Of a stretch of DNA of 64,000 nt, positions 42,348 to 52,121 are shown one piece after another; positions within the stretch are counted from its first letter, which is position 1; every line of letters starts with the position of its first letter. Source of the DNA: Salinibacterium sp. ZJ70. Lineage in GTDB: Bacteria > Actinomycetota > Actinomycetes > Actinomycetales > Microbacteriaceae. The translations under genes were made by a program, and so were the position numbers. The stretch is taken from assembly GCF_011751865.2 (NCBI RefSeq), contig NZ_CP061770.1, positions 930,001 to 994,000 on the forward strand, given 5' to 3'. The notes beneath the pieces were generated by a model, which was not told where the DNA came from, searched no databases, and saw nothing but the letters and a program-made list of their open reading frames with translations.

Positions 42348-42959
42348 TCAGTCCGTCGGGCGACGCCGTGTCGCGAGGAGCGCGACGGTCACACCGACGG
42401 CGATGATGAGCACCGCACCCACGATCCACAGCACGTCGCCGACCGCGATGGGTGCGGCATCCGCCTCATGGTGGGTTTCCCCGGATTCGTCGGTGGCCGC
42501 TGGCGCGTCGTCGCCGCACCGCGGCGCCTCGGCCGAGCCGGTGGCGGGCTCGAATTCACCTGTCGGCGCCCACTCGAACGGGATCGCGCCCCCCACGGTG
42601 TGCCCGTCGGCCGAGACGACCTGCCATTCGAGCGTGTAGCTGCCGGCTGTGCCGAGGGCTGCGGGGGTGCTCACGGTCGTGTCGAGGATGTCGAGGCAGC
42701 CCGTGCCGTAGTACTGGCCCGACGCATCCGACACGCGCAGCGCGAACGCGGAGGTGCCCGCCTCGGTCAGCACGCGTTCGTTGAGCGTCACCGAGAAGTC
42801 ACGCGGAAGCTCGGTGAGCGTCTCGCCTTCGCTCGGGGTGGATGCGACGAGCTGGCTGTGCGCCCACGCGGGAGCGGACGCCGTCGCCGCGAGCGCGACC
42901 GCGGCGAGCACCGCCACGCTCGCGCCTGCGAGACGCGACCGGTGTGCGCGCGACATCAT
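42348..42959 (-). CDS. CopC-domain copper-binding protein, membrane-anchored
   Basis: 203 residues: signal peptide (about 1-33, AWA cleavage) exposing an N-terminal His (AHSQL) that in CopC binds Cu(II), a CopC beta-sandwich (PSEGETL, VSADGHTVGG with a second ligand His), a long acidic linker and a C-terminal membrane helix followed by RRRPTD. Extracytoplasmic copper carrier. Start ATGATG overlaps the upstream stop by ATGA. Confidence 0.9.
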   Translation of the reverse strand: MMSRAHRSRLAGASVAVLAAVALAATASAPAWAHSQLVASTPSEGETLTELPRDFSVTLNERVLTEAGTSAFALRVSDASGQYYGTGCLDILDTTVSTPAALGTAGSYTLEWQVVSADGHTVGGAIPFEWAPTGEFEPATGSAEAPRCGDDAPAATDESGETHHEADAAPIAVGDVLWIVGAVLIIAVGVTVALLATRRRPTD

Positions 42960-43618
42960 CCGGCCTTCTGTGTGCGGCGTGCCGTCACACCGACGATGAG
43001 GCCGATGACGCCCACGAGCACGCCGGTGATCGCGATGATGCGCGCCACGAGGTCATCGCCGCCCGTCTCGGATCCGGTCGATGCGCTCGCCGTGGCCTCG
43101 TCGGCGTGCTCCGCCGCAGCTCCGTGGTCGTGGTCGTGTCCGGCGCCCGTCGCTTCGCTGAGGATCACGGTGGGCACCTCGTCGCCCTCCCAGGTCTCGG
43201 TGCCCTCCGCGCAGGTCTGGGTGACGGGGAACTCGACGGCGTCGCCGGCTTCGCCGTCGGGCAGCTGCAGCGAGAGCTCGAACGCGTCGCGGTAGCCGTC
43301 TGCGAGGCCCGCGCCGATCGCCGTGTAGGTGACGCTGTCGACGCGGTCGTCGACCATGTTCTTCGTCACGGTCCAGTTGGGGTTGATGGTGGGCGTGACC
43401 GAGGCGATCGTGTCGGGGATGTCGATGTCGACGACGAGGGTGGGGGAGCCTTCGCACCCGTGCGGAACGCTGAAGGTGACGACGGTGTGGGAGCCTGCCG
43501 CAGTGCTGGTCGCGCTCGCGGTGACGTGAGCGCTCGCGCCGGCGGCGGGGATGAGAGCCAGGGCGAGCGCACCGCCGAGGGCGGTGGCGGATGCGGCGAG
43601 GGTGCGGGTCGTGGTCAT
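42956..43618 (-). CDS. YcnI/DUF1775-family secreted copper-linked protein
   Basis: 220 residues: signal peptide ending in ASA-HVT, so the mature protein begins with His, the Cu(II) ligand in YcnI; a DUF1775 domain (FSVPHGCEGSPT, WTVTKN); a His-rich GHDHDHGAAAEH linker; and a C-terminal membrane helix. AGGAGG six bases upstream of the ATG. YcnI proteins act with CopC/CopD-like proteins in copper handling outside the membrane. Middle gene of the operon. Confidence 0.9.
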   Translation of the reverse strand: MTTTRTLAASATALGGALALALIPAAGASAHVTASATSTAAGSHTVVTFSVPHGCEGSPTLVVDIDIPDTIASVTPTINPNWTVTKNMVDDRVDSVTYTAIGAGLADGYRDAFELSLQLPDGEAGDAVEFPVTQTCAEGTETWEGDEVPTVILSEATGAGHDHDHGAAAEHADEATASASTGSETGGDDLVARIIAITGVLVGVIGLIVGVTARRTQKAG

Positions 43619-43689
43619 GGGTGTCCTCCTGGACGAGAGTCGGGATGTGCGGATGCGCGCGCCCGAACGACTCATCACACGAGGACGAG

Positions 43690-44274
43690 TCAGGCGCCGA
43701 GGAGGACGGGTGGGCCGCGTCGGGCGATCGATGAGCCGAGAACCGACTGCGGCCGAGGCATGGGCCGCGACGCGACGAGCGTGCGCGGTACAGCGACAGG
43801 CTCGGGGCGCACGCCGAGGGCGCGCACGATGAAGCCGCCGACACGGGCGATGAGCGCCCACACGAGCGCTTCGAGGCGTCGCAGGTAGGCGACGGTGAGC
43901 ACTCCCGCGACGAGGTGCGCCATCCACATCGCCATGCCGCCCTGGGCGACGGCATCCGCGGGAGACGTGATGATCGCGGCAGCCGCGTGATGGTGCCCGG
44001 CGGTGGAGACGACGGTGCCGCCCGTGGAAAGCAACGAGAACACGAGGTGGAAGGCCAGCTGTGCGATGCCGACGCCGACGACGGTGCGCACGAGAGATGT
44101 GCGGCGGCGTCCCACTGCGGCGACGCCCACGGCGCTCGCGAACACTCCGCCGAGCACGAGCGCGAGCGTTCCCGGAACGAGGCCGCCTGCCCAGGTGTGC
44201 GAGAGCGCGGCGAGCAGGGTGGCGACGGAGCCGAGCACCATCCCGCGCAGCAGGCGCGACGCTCTCGACTCCAT
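43690..44274 (-). CDS. Membrane protein heading the copper operon
   Basis: 194 residues with four or five hydrophobic segments, a His cluster (STAGHHHAAAAI) after the third, and a MWMAHLVAGVLT motif. Not a recognised family, but its position ahead of ycnI and copC and the His cluster suggest copper handling. The ATG has TACGCT at -12 to -7 (leaderless), and a DosR-like box lies at about -22 to -41. The C-terminus is basic and Pro-rich. Confidence 0.75.
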   Translation of the reverse strand: MESRASRLLRGMVLGSVATLLAALSHTWAGGLVPGTLALVLGGVFASAVGVAAVGRRRTSLVRTVVGVGIAQLAFHLVFSLLSTGGTVVSTAGHHHAAAAIITSPADAVAQGGMAMWMAHLVAGVLTVAYLRRLEALVWALIARVGGFIVRALGVRPEPVAVPRTLVASRPMPRPQSVLGSSIARRGPPVLLGA

Positions 44275-44295
44275 AGCCTCAGCGTAATCGGCCTG

Positions 44296-44315
44296 ATCGG
44301 GACTTTCGCCCTGAA
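44296..44315. promoter_or_regulatory. DosR-like box before the copper operon
   Basis: Core GGGACTTTCGCCCT at 44299-44312, about 15 of 20 matches to the mycobacterial DosR consensus, the best of the three in this window. It would overlap the -35 region of the leaderless 44274 promoter; clpX on the other strand starts 101 bp away and has its own -10 (TACGCT, 44392-44397). Confidence 0.6.
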
Positions 44316-44415
44316 CCGGGTGAGCTGCGGATGCGACACGGCATGACGCGGTGTCCCGGCGAGCGTCGGGTGGAGGGGTTAGGCTTCCGAGTACGCTTTC
44401 GGAGGGGAGAACGGC

Positions 44416-45693
44416 ATGGCACGCATCGGGGAGAGCGCCGACCTCCTGAAGTGCTCCTTCTGCGGAAAGAGCCAGAAGCAGGTGCAGCAGCTCATCGCAG
44501 GCCCGGGCGTCTACATCTGCGACGAATGCGTCGAACTCTGCAACGAGATCATCGAGGAGCGCCTCGCCGAAGCGGGCGAAGAAGCCCCCAGCGAGTTCGA
44601 CCTCCCGAAGCCCAAGGAGATCTACTCCTTCCTCGGGGAGTACGTCATCGGCCAGGAGGCGGCGAAGCGCGCCCTCTCGGTGGCCGTCTACAACCACTAC
44701 AAGCGCATCCGCGCGGGGCAGAAGATCACCGCCGCCGACGCGAAGCACGACGACATCGAGATCGCGAAGTCCAACATCCTGCTCGTCGGCCCCACCGGCT
44801 GCGGCAAGACGTATCTCGCGCAGACGCTCGCGAAGCGCCTCAACGTGCCGTTCGCGGTGGCGGATGCGACGGCGCTCACCGAAGCCGGCTACGTGGGCGA
44901 GGACGTCGAGAACATCCTCCTCAAGCTCATCCAGGCCGCCGACTACGACGTGAAGCGCGCCGAGACGGGCATCATCTACATCGACGAGGTCGACAAGATC
45001 GCCCGCAAGGCCGAGAACCCGTCCATCACGCGCGATGTCTCGGGCGAAGGCGTGCAGCAGGCGCTGCTGAAGATCCTCGAGGGCACGGTCGCCTCGGTTC
45101 CGCCGCAGGGTGGCCGCAAGCACCCGCACCAGGAGTTCATCCAGATCGACACGACGAACGTGCTGTTCATCGTGGCGGGAGCGTTCGCCGGCCTCGAGGA
45201 GATCATCTCGCAGCGCGTCGGTCGCCGCGGCATCGGCTTCGGCGCCCCGCTGCACAGCAAGCGCGACGAATCGGCGCTCTTCGGCGAGGTGCTCCCCGAG
45301 GATCTGCACAAGTTCGGACTCATTCCCGAGTTCATCGGTCGTCTGCCCGTCGTCACCTCGGTCACGCCGCTCGACCAGGAGGCTCTCATGGAGATCCTCA
45401 CGGTGCCGAAGAACGCGCTCGTCAAGCAGTATCAGCGCATGTTCGAGCTCGACGGGGTGGAGCTCGAGTTCGACCGCGGCGCGCTCGAGGCGATCGCGGA
45501 TCTCGCGGTGCTGCGCCAGACGGGCGCTCGCGGCCTTCGCGCGATCCTCGAGGAGGTGCTCGGGCCGATCATGTTCGAGGTGCCCTCGAGCGATGAGGTC
45601 GCCCGCGTCGTCGTGACGCGCGAAGCCGTGATCGACAACGCCGCGCCGACGATCGTGCCGCGCCCGGCCCGTCGTGCCGAGAAGTCGGCCTGA
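44416..45693 (+). CDS. clpX: ATP-dependent Clp protease ATPase subunit ClpX
   Basis: 425 residues: N-terminal zinc finger (CSFCGKS ... CDECVELC), Walker [13 protein letters not shown], Walker [14 protein letters not shown], sensor regions and the [10 protein letters not shown] insert with the pore and ClpP-contact loops of ClpX. It unfolds substrates and feeds them to ClpP1P2. GGAGGGGAG precedes the ATG. Separated from clpP2 by 2.1 kb of minus-strand copper genes. Confidence 0.97.
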   Translation: MARIGESADLLKCSFCGKSQKQVQQLIAGPGVYICDECVELCNEIIEERLAEAGEEAPSEFDLPKPKEIYSFLGEYVIGQEAAKRALSVAVYNHYKRIRAGQKITAADAKHDDIEIAKSNILLVGPTGCGKTYLAQTLAKRLNVPFAVADATALTEAGYVGEDVENILLKLIQAADYDVKRAETGIIYIDEVDKIARKAENPSITRDVSGEGVQQALLKILEGTVASVPPQGGRKHPHQEFIQIDTTNVLFIVAGAFAGLEEIISQRVGRRGIGFGAPLHSKRDESALFGEVLPEDLHKFGLIPEFIGRLPVVTSVTPLDQEALMEILTVPKNALVKQYQRMFELDGVELEFDRGALEAIADLAVLRQTGARGLRAILEEVLGPIMFEVPSSDEVARVVVTREAVIDNAAPTIVPRPARRAEKSA

Positions 45694-45795
45694 CACTCCG
45701 ACACAACCCGACGTCGGCGATCTAAGCTGGCGATGCTGCCTCGCAGCACACCCGATCCGCCGCGCCCCTGAGCGGCCGCCCCTCAAGGAGGAGTG

Positions 45796-47145
45796 GTGGA
45801 AGTTCCACGCCCGACCCGTCTCGGTGCCCGCACCTGGTCCGCATTCGTGATCCTCGGTCTCGCCGGCCAGCTGGCCTGGACCGTCGAGAACATGTATCTC
45901 AACGTGTTCGTGTACGACACGATCACCGACAACCCGACGGTGATCGCGACGCTCGTGGGCGCCTCCGCGATCGTCGCGACCCTCACCGCGCTCGTGGTGG
46001 GCGCCTGGTCGGACCGCACGGGCAACCGCCGCACGATCGTGACGGCGGGCTATGTGCTGTGGGGTGCGACGACCGCCGCGTTCGGCTTCGCGACCCCCGA
46101 GTCGGTCGGCTCCCTCATCCCCGGGTGGGATGCGGTGACGGCGGCGATCGCCGTCATCATCGTGCTCGACTGCGTGATGACGTTCTTCGGATCGAGCGCC
46201 AACGACGCCGCGTACCAGGCGTGGGTGACGGATTCGACGGACCCGTCGAACCGCGGCCGGGTCGACGGCGTGCTCGCGACGCTTCCGCTGCTGTCGATGC
46301 TGCTCGTGTTCGCGGCGCTCGACGGGCTCACGCAGGCGGGCGAGTGGCGGCTGTTCTTCGGCATCGTCGGCGCCTTCACCGCCGTGGTGGGCGTGATCGC
46401 CTGGTTCACGGTGCGCAACCGCCCGCCGGCGGCTCGCGGAACGAGCGTGTGGGCCGACATCGTGTTCATGCTGCGTCCCTCGACGCTGCGCGCGCACCCG
46501 CGGCTCTACCAGGTGCTCGTGGCGGTGGCGATCATCGGCGTGGCCTCGCAGGTGTACTTCCCGTACCTGATCATCTACATCCAGCGCACCCTGCGCATCG
46601 ACGGCTACGCGATCGTGCTGGGCGTCGTGCTCACGACGGCGTCGCTGTTCAGCATCCTCGGGGGACGCCTGGCCGACCGGATCGGCAAGCTCCGCATGGT
46701 GCTTCCGGCGATGGGCGTGCTCGTGCTGGGGCTGCTCGGCATGTTCGTCGTGCGCGACATGATCGGCGCGATCATCGCCGGAACCGTCATGATGACGGGC
46801 TTCCTGGTGTCGACGAGCGCTCTCGCCGCGACCGTGCGCGACCTCGTCCCGGAGGGGCGCGCCGGGTCGGTGCAGGGCGTGCGGATGATTGCCGTCGTGC
46901 TGATCCCGATGGTGATCGGTCCGTGGATCGGCGCGTTCGTGATCCAGGGTGCCGACGAGACCTACCTCGATCTGGGTGTCGAGAAGCAGGTGCCGACGTC
47001 GTGGATCTTCGTGGCGGCTGCCGCGGTCGTGCTGATCGCCGTGCCGCTCATGCTGCGTCTGCTGCGCGCCGACCGGGGTGCCGGGCGCGCGGTGGCTGAG
47101 GCGCCGGTCGCGGACGCCGCGGACTCGGAAGCTGAGGTGCCGTGA
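45796..47145 (+). CDS. MFS transporter of the sugar operon
   Basis: 449 residues with about 12 membrane segments; VVGAWSDRTGNRRTI is the MFS loop 2-3 motif and the protein resembles the GPH/SLC45-type sugar carriers in layout. AAGGAGG precedes two adjacent GTG codons (45793 and 45796); I prefer the second for spacing. GTGA overlap with the GH2 gene supports uptake of the glycoside cleaved by that enzyme. Substrate unknown. Confidence 0.82.
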   Translation: MEVPRPTRLGARTWSAFVILGLAGQLAWTVENMYLNVFVYDTITDNPTVIATLVGASAIVATLTALVVGAWSDRTGNRRTIVTAGYVLWGATTAAFGFATPESVGSLIPGWDAVTAAIAVIIVLDCVMTFFGSSANDAAYQAWVTDSTDPSNRGRVDGVLATLPLLSMLLVFAALDGLTQAGEWRLFFGIVGAFTAVVGVIAWFTVRNRPPAARGTSVWADIVFMLRPSTLRAHPRLYQVLVAVAIIGVASQVYFPYLIIYIQRTLRIDGYAIVLGVVLTTASLFSILGGRLADRIGKLRMVLPAMGVLVLGLLGMFVVRDMIGAIIAGTVMMTGFLVSTSALAATVRDLVPEGRAGSVQGVRMIAVVLIPMVIGPWIGAFVIQGADETYLDLGVEKQVPTSWIFVAAAAVVLIAVPLMLRLLRADRGAGRAVAEAPVADAADSEAEVP

Positions 47146-48938
47146 CGATGCTCACCCGGTTCGGGCGCGAGCTCGACCCCGAGAATGTGCTGCCCGAGCA
47201 TCCGCGGCCGCAGCTCGTACGCGACGCATGGGCGAGCCTCAACGGCTGGTGGGACTGCGCGATCACGCCCGTCGACGCGCCGCGGCCCGCGGAGTGGTCT
47301 GATCGGATCCTCGTGCCGTTCTCGCCTGAGGCGCCGCTGTCGGGCCTCGAGCGCACCCTCACGCACCGTGACGCGCTCTGGTACCGTCTGCAGCTTCCCG
47401 AGCCGCCCGCCGGTGAGCGTGTGCTGCTGCACATCGATGCGAGCGACCGACACACGACGGTGTGGCTCGACGACATGCAGGTGGGCGAGCACCACGACGG
47501 CTTCACGCCTCAGACGCACGAACTCACGGAGGCGCTTGCACGCGGCGGCCCCCGCGAGCTGATCGTGCGGGTCACGGATCCCACCGACCTGGAGCCCGGT
47601 GCCCGCGGCAAGCAGCGGCTGAAGCGCGGCGGCATCTGGTACACGCCCCAGTCGGGCATCTGGCAGACCGTGTGGCTCGAGGCTGTGCCGCGCACGTTCG
47701 TGGAGCGCCTCGAGCTGACCCCCTCGTTCGACGCGAGCCGCGAGGCGACGGGCGAGCTCGCCGTGCGCGTGTTCGCGAACGGCCCGAGCGCAGGACCGGC
47801 CCGCGTGCGTGTGCTCGATGCGGGGCAGGTGATCGCCGAGGCGGTCGTGCCGCCGGTCGAGCGCGTCGTGCTGCCGATCCCGGGCGCTCGCGCGTGGTCG
47901 CCCGCAGATCCGCACCTGTACGACGTCGAGGTGGAGCTCGGCGACGACCGCGTCGCGAGCTACACGGGCATCCGCTCGCTCGGCATCGTCGAGGGGGCTG
48001 ACGGCGCTCGCCGCTTCACCCTCAACGGCGAACCCGTGCTGCACGCGGGCCTGCTCGATCAGGGGTACTGGCCGGACGGTCTTCTCACGCCTCCCTCGGA
48101 TGCGGCGATGATCGCCGACATCGAGGCCGCCCGCGCCGCCGGATTCACGATGCTGCGCAAGCACATCAAGGTCGAACCCGCCCGCTGGTATCACCACTGC
48201 GACCGACTCGGGATGCTCGTGTGGCAGGACGCCGTGAACGGCGGGGGGCGCTATCATCCGCTCACCATCACCCTCCCCGTGGCGAGCTCGTTCCGACTCG
48301 ACGACACCCGCCACCGCGGCCTCTTCGCTCGCCGTGACCGCGCGGATCGCGAAGCCTTCGAAGCGTCCCTCGACGCGATGATCGCGCACCTCGGCAACCA
48401 TCCGTCGGTCATCGGCTGGGTGCCCTTCAACGAAGGGTGGGGGCAGTTCGACGCGGCCCGCATCGCCGCGCATGTCGCCCGCCTCGACCCGAGCCGGCCC
48501 GTCGACCACGCGAGCGGCTGGCATGACCAGTTCGCGGGCGATGTGCTGAGTCTGCACGTGTACTTCCGCCGCTTCCGGATGCCGGATCGCCGCCGCTGGC
48601 GTGGCCGCGCCGTCGTGCTGTCGGAGTTCGGCGGGTACAGCTGGCCCGTCGAGGGGCACCGCTGGAACGCGCGCGAGTTCGGCTACCGGCGCTACCGCGA
48701 CCGCGCGTCCCTCGCCGAGGCGGTCACCGCGCTCTGGCGCGACGAGCTCGCCCCCGCCACCGAGCAGGGGCTCGCCGGATTCGTCTACACCCAGCTCACC
48801 GACGTCGAGGACGAGGTCAACGGGCTGCTCACCTACGACCGCGAGGTCGTGAAGATCGACCCCGAGCTTCTGGGCGCACTGAACGCCGAGCTCGCGAACA
48901 TCGCCGCGCGCACCGCGGCGCGAGAGGAGCGAGCGTGA
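47142..48938 (+). CDS. Glycoside hydrolase family 2 enzyme
   Basis: 598 residues: N-terminal sugar-binding domain, an immunoglobulin-like domain (about 185-300) and a TIM-barrel with the acid/base Glu in WVPFNEGWGQFD and the nucleophile Glu in VVLSEFGGYSW. No signal peptide, so it cleaves a beta-glycoside after uptake. Members cover beta-galactosidases, mannosidases and glucuronidases; specificity is not clear. Starts at GTG overlapping the MFS stop (an ATG at 47148 is the alternative). Confidence 0.9.
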   Translation: MTMLTRFGRELDPENVLPEHPRPQLVRDAWASLNGWWDCAITPVDAPRPAEWSDRILVPFSPEAPLSGLERTLTHRDALWYRLQLPEPPAGERVLLHIDASDRHTTVWLDDMQVGEHHDGFTPQTHELTEALARGGPRELIVRVTDPTDLEPGARGKQRLKRGGIWYTPQSGIWQTVWLEAVPRTFVERLELTPSFDASREATGELAVRVFANGPSAGPARVRVLDAGQVIAEAVVPPVERVVLPIPGARAWSPADPHLYDVEVELGDDRVASYTGIRSLGIVEGADGARRFTLNGEPVLHAGLLDQGYWPDGLLTPPSDAAMIADIEAARAAGFTMLRKHIKVEPARWYHHCDRLGMLVWQDAVNGGGRYHPLTITLPVASSFRLDDTRHRGLFARRDRADREAFEASLDAMIAHLGNHPSVIGWVPFNEGWGQFDAARIAAHVARLDPSRPVDHASGWHDQFAGDVLSLHVYFRRFRMPDRRRWRGRAVVLSEFGGYSWPVEGHRWNAREFGYRRYRDRASLAEAVTALWRDELAPATEQGLAGFVYTQLTDVEDEVNGLLTYDREVVKIDPELLGALNAELANIAARTAAREERA

Positions 48939-49945
48939 GACTCACCGAGCGCGAGATCACCCAGGCCATCTCGTTCACCGGCCATGACGGGCTTCTGAAC
49001 CGCGACGCGGTCGGATGGACGCGCAGCCAGCTGCACGACACATCCGGCATCGACGGCCGGAAGGCGTGGGGTCGCAACAAGCGCTGGGAGTACTGGTCGG
49101 TCATCGGCGAGCGCTTCATGGTGTCGCTCACGGTGTCGAACATCGACTACCTGGGCTCGCAGGAGGTGTGGGTCTTCGACCGGGAGACGGGCGCCGAGCA
49201 TCAGCAGACCGCGCTCGTGCCGTTCGGTCGCGGGGTCACCCTGCCGCCCTCGCTCGGCGGCGGACGCGCACATGTGAAGGCCGGGAAGCTCGAGATCTGG
49301 ATCGACCCGGTCGAGGCGGGCACGCGCCTCGCGTTCCGCACGCCGAACGTCTCCGGTGAGCTCATCGCGAGTCGACCCGACGGCCAGGAGCACATGGGCG
49401 TCGTCGTGCCGTGGAGCGACAGGCGCTTCCAGTACACGGTCAAGGACGTCGCCCTGCCGACCACCGGAACCCTCGTCATCGACGGCACGGGGCACCAGAT
49501 CGACGCGGGCGGCCCCGCATGGGGTGTGCTCGATCACGGCCGCGGGCGCTGGCCGTACGACGTCGCGTGGAACTGGGCAGCAGGGTCGGGGATCGTCGAC
49601 GGACGCCGCATCGGCATCCAGCTGGGCGACAAGTGGACGACGGGCTCCGGCTCCACCGAGAACTGTCTCTTCGTCGACGGCCGCGCTCACAAGATCTCCG
49701 AAGAGCTCACCTGGGTGTACGACACGAGCGACTACCTCGCGCCGTGGCGCATTCACGGCGAACTCGCCGACCTCACCTTCACCCCGTTCCACGACAAGAT
49801 GACGCGCACGAACGTGGGCGTCATCCAGGCGAAGACCGATCAGTGCTTCGGACATTGGACGGGATGGATGGCGACGGATGCGGGCGAGAAGGTGCGCGTG
49901 GACGGCGCGGTGGGCTTCGCGGAGGACGTGCACAACCGCTGGTGA
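48935..49945 (+). CDS. DUF2804 protein
   Basis: 336 residues matching DUF2804 in layout (WGRNKRWEYWSVIGERFMVSLT, DYLGSQEVWVFD, WAAGSG, TGSGSTENCLFVDGR). The family is a beta-rich carotenoid-cyclase/lipocalin-like group without a firm function. Coupled to the GH2 gene by a GTGA overlap and last in the three-gene operon, so a role with the same sugar or glycolipid is possible. No signal peptide. Confidence 0.85.
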   Translation: MRLTEREITQAISFTGHDGLLNRDAVGWTRSQLHDTSGIDGRKAWGRNKRWEYWSVIGERFMVSLTVSNIDYLGSQEVWVFDRETGAEHQQTALVPFGRGVTLPPSLGGGRAHVKAGKLEIWIDPVEAGTRLAFRTPNVSGELIASRPDGQEHMGVVVPWSDRRFQYTVKDVALPTTGTLVIDGTGHQIDAGGPAWGVLDHGRGRWPYDVAWNWAAGSGIVDGRRIGIQLGDKWTTGSGSTENCLFVDGRAHKISEELTWVYDTSDYLAPWRIHGELADLTFTPFHDKMTRTNVGVIQAKTDQCFGHWTGWMATDAGEKVRVDGAVGFAEDVHNRW

Positions 49946-49978
49946 GGCAGCCACCCCGCGTGCCGCTACGCTGACGCC

Positions 49979-50815
49979 ATGAACGAGCAGAGTGGCAGTT
50001 CCCCGTCCTCCGTCGTGCGGGGGGTGCGGCGTGCGGCGATCATCACGATCGTCGCGTCGCTCGCGATCGCGGCGCTGCTGGGCATCATCGCGCTCCTGAG
50101 CGGCGACTTCGGCGAGGTGCAGGCGCGCGTGCTCCTCACGACTCTCACGGTCGCCGCGTTCGGGACGACCGCGCTGTGCCACCTCGCCGTCGTGGCGCGA
50201 CGCGTGCGCGTCGTGGGCTTCATCGGCATCGCAGCGAGTGTCGTCGCAGCACTGTGTGCGATCGTGCTCATCTGGAGCGACCTGCCGTGGGACCAGATCG
50301 AGCCGCTCTTCAAGGGCCTCTCCGTCGGCGGCATCGCCGCGGCGAGCCTTGCGCAGGCGAACCTGCTGCTGCTTCTCTCGGGCCGCCGCCAGCAGGTGAT
50401 CCGCGTCGCGCTCGCCGTGACTCTCGCGGCGATCGGCGTCGTCGCGATCATGATCATCCTGCCGATTCTCACCGACGGAGAGTTCCCGGGCGATGCCGCG
50501 GGCGAGGCGTACTGGCGCTTCTTCGGAGTCATCGCGATCCTCGATGCGCTCGGCACGATCGCGCTGCCGATCCTGGGCCTCGTGCTGCGCGGCGCGGCAG
50601 AGCCCGTGACGCCTCCGGCCGCGGGCGCTCTGCCGCTGTCGGACGCGGACCCCGGCTCGCTCACGGTCGTGCTGCCGCCGGATGTGGCCGAGCTGGTGCG
50701 CGCCAGCGCCGAGCACTACGGACGGGCACCCGAGGAGTACGCGGTGGGCGTGCTGCAGGCGGCGCTCACCGCGACCGCCCCCGTAGAATCCGGCGGCACC
50801 GCAGAGCAGGCGTAG
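49979..50815 (+). CDS. Unknown membrane protein with soluble C-terminal tail
   Basis: 278 residues: six or so hydrophobic segments up to about residue 205, then a soluble tail (LTVVLPPDVAELVRASAEHYG and on) that looks like a small helical domain, perhaps ribbon-helix-helix-like. No family recognised. The ATG has TACGCT at -12 to -7, so a leaderless start is likely. Confidence 0.72.
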   Translation: MNEQSGSSPSSVVRGVRRAAIITIVASLAIAALLGIIALLSGDFGEVQARVLLTTLTVAAFGTTALCHLAVVARRVRVVGFIGIAASVVAALCAIVLIWSDLPWDQIEPLFKGLSVGGIAAASLAQANLLLLLSGRRQQVIRVALAVTLAAIGVVAIMIILPILTDGEFPGDAAGEAYWRFFGVIAILDALGTIALPILGLVLRGAAEPVTPPAAGALPLSDADPGSLTVVLPPDVAELVRASAEHYGRAPEEYAVGVLQAALTATAPVESGGTAEQA

Positions 50816-50882
50816 CCGAGGCGCCACGCCCATACGACTGGCCTTCACGGCCCGAGCCTGTGCGCCTCTAGGGTCGTTCTCG

Positions 50883-52073
50883 ATGACCACCCGTGAACTC
50901 GCCCAGCCGATCGGCACCGGCATCGTCGGCGCGCTCACCGGATTCGCGAGCTCGTTCGCGATCGTCGTCGCAGGCCTCCATGCCGTGGGTGCCTCGGATG
51001 CCGACGCCGCGTCCGGTCTGCTCGCCCTCACGGTCATGCAGGGCCTTCTGTGCATCGTGTTCGGGCTGCGGTACCGGATGCCGCTGAGCTTCGCGTGGTC
51101 GACGCCGGGAGCCGCGCTCCTCGTGGCGGCGCAGGCGACGACCGGCGACTTCCGCGCCGCGGTGGGTGCGTTCCTCGTGTGCGGTGCGCTGCTGACGCTC
51201 ACGGGCGTCTGGCCGTGGCTCGCCCGCGCGATGACCCGCATCCCGAAGCCCATCGCCTCCGCCATGCTCGCGGGCATCCTGTTCCCCATCTGCCTCGCGC
51301 CTGTGCTCGCCTCGATCGAGCTGCCGCACCTGGCGCTGCCGATCGTCCTCGTGTGGCTCGTGCTCGCGCGGCTCGCACCGCGCTGGGCGGTGCCGGGCGC
51401 CGTGGTGACGACGGTGGTCGCCGTCATCATCTCGGGGGAGGCGTCGGGGCTCGAGCTCGATGCGCTCGTGCCCGTGCTCACTGTGACCTGGCCGGTGTTC
51501 GATCCGGCCGTCATCGTGGGACTCGGGATCCCGCTCTACGTCGTCACCATGGCGGGTCAGAACGTGCCGGGCTTCGCCGTGCTCACGACCTTCGGCTACC
51601 CGCACCCGCCTGCACGGGCGATGCTCGCGGGTTCGGGCATCGCGACGATGGCCTCCACCGTCTTCGGTGGCCACGCGCTCAACCTCGCCGCGATCACCGC
51701 GGCGATGATGGCGGGGCCCGACGCGCATCCGGATCGCGACCGTCGCTGGATCGCGACCGTCACGTGCGGTGTCGCGTACCTCGTGCTCGGCGTCGGCGCG
51801 GGTGCCGCCACGTCGCTCGTGGCCGTGACCCCGCCGCTCGTCATCACGGCGGTCGCAGGCCTCGCGCTCTTCGGCGCCCTCGCATCCGCCGCATCGAGCG
51901 CGTTCGAGGAGCCGCCGACGCGCGTCGTCGCGGTCATCACGTTCCTCGTCGTCGCGTCGGGTGTCGCGATCGCGGGCATCGGCTCCGCGTTCTGGGGGCT
52001 TGTCGTGGGTGGGATCGCGATGATCTGGCTGTCGTGGCGGCCCCGCCGCAGACTGGGCGCCGTGCGTGTCTGA
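50883..52073 (+). CDS. BenE-like benzoate/H+ symporter family protein
   Basis: 396 residues, about 12 membrane segments. VYVVTMAGQNVPGFAVL and the downstream GGHALNLAAITAAM match the BenE family signature (close to SulP/NCS2 transporters). Named for benzoate uptake, but no aromatic-degradation genes are nearby, so the substrate is open. TAGGGT lies just upstream of the ATG. Followed 48 bp later by an MFS gene. Confidence 0.88.
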   Translation: MTTRELAQPIGTGIVGALTGFASSFAIVVAGLHAVGASDADAASGLLALTVMQGLLCIVFGLRYRMPLSFAWSTPGAALLVAAQATTGDFRAAVGAFLVCGALLTLTGVWPWLARAMTRIPKPIASAMLAGILFPICLAPVLASIELPHLALPIVLVWLVLARLAPRWAVPGAVVTTVVAVIISGEASGLELDALVPVLTVTWPVFDPAVIVGLGIPLYVVTMAGQNVPGFAVLTTFGYPHPPARAMLAGSGIATMASTVFGGHALNLAAITAAMMAGPDAHPDRDRRWIATVTCGVAYLVLGVGAGAATSLVAVTPPLVITAVAGLALFGALASAASSAFEEPPTRVVAVITFLVVASGVAIAGIGSAFWGLVVGGIAMIWLSWRPRRRLGAVRV

Positions 52074-52121
52074 GACGCAGACAGCGCCGCGGGCGGGAGT
52101 GAGCGGTCACGGAGCACCCCG

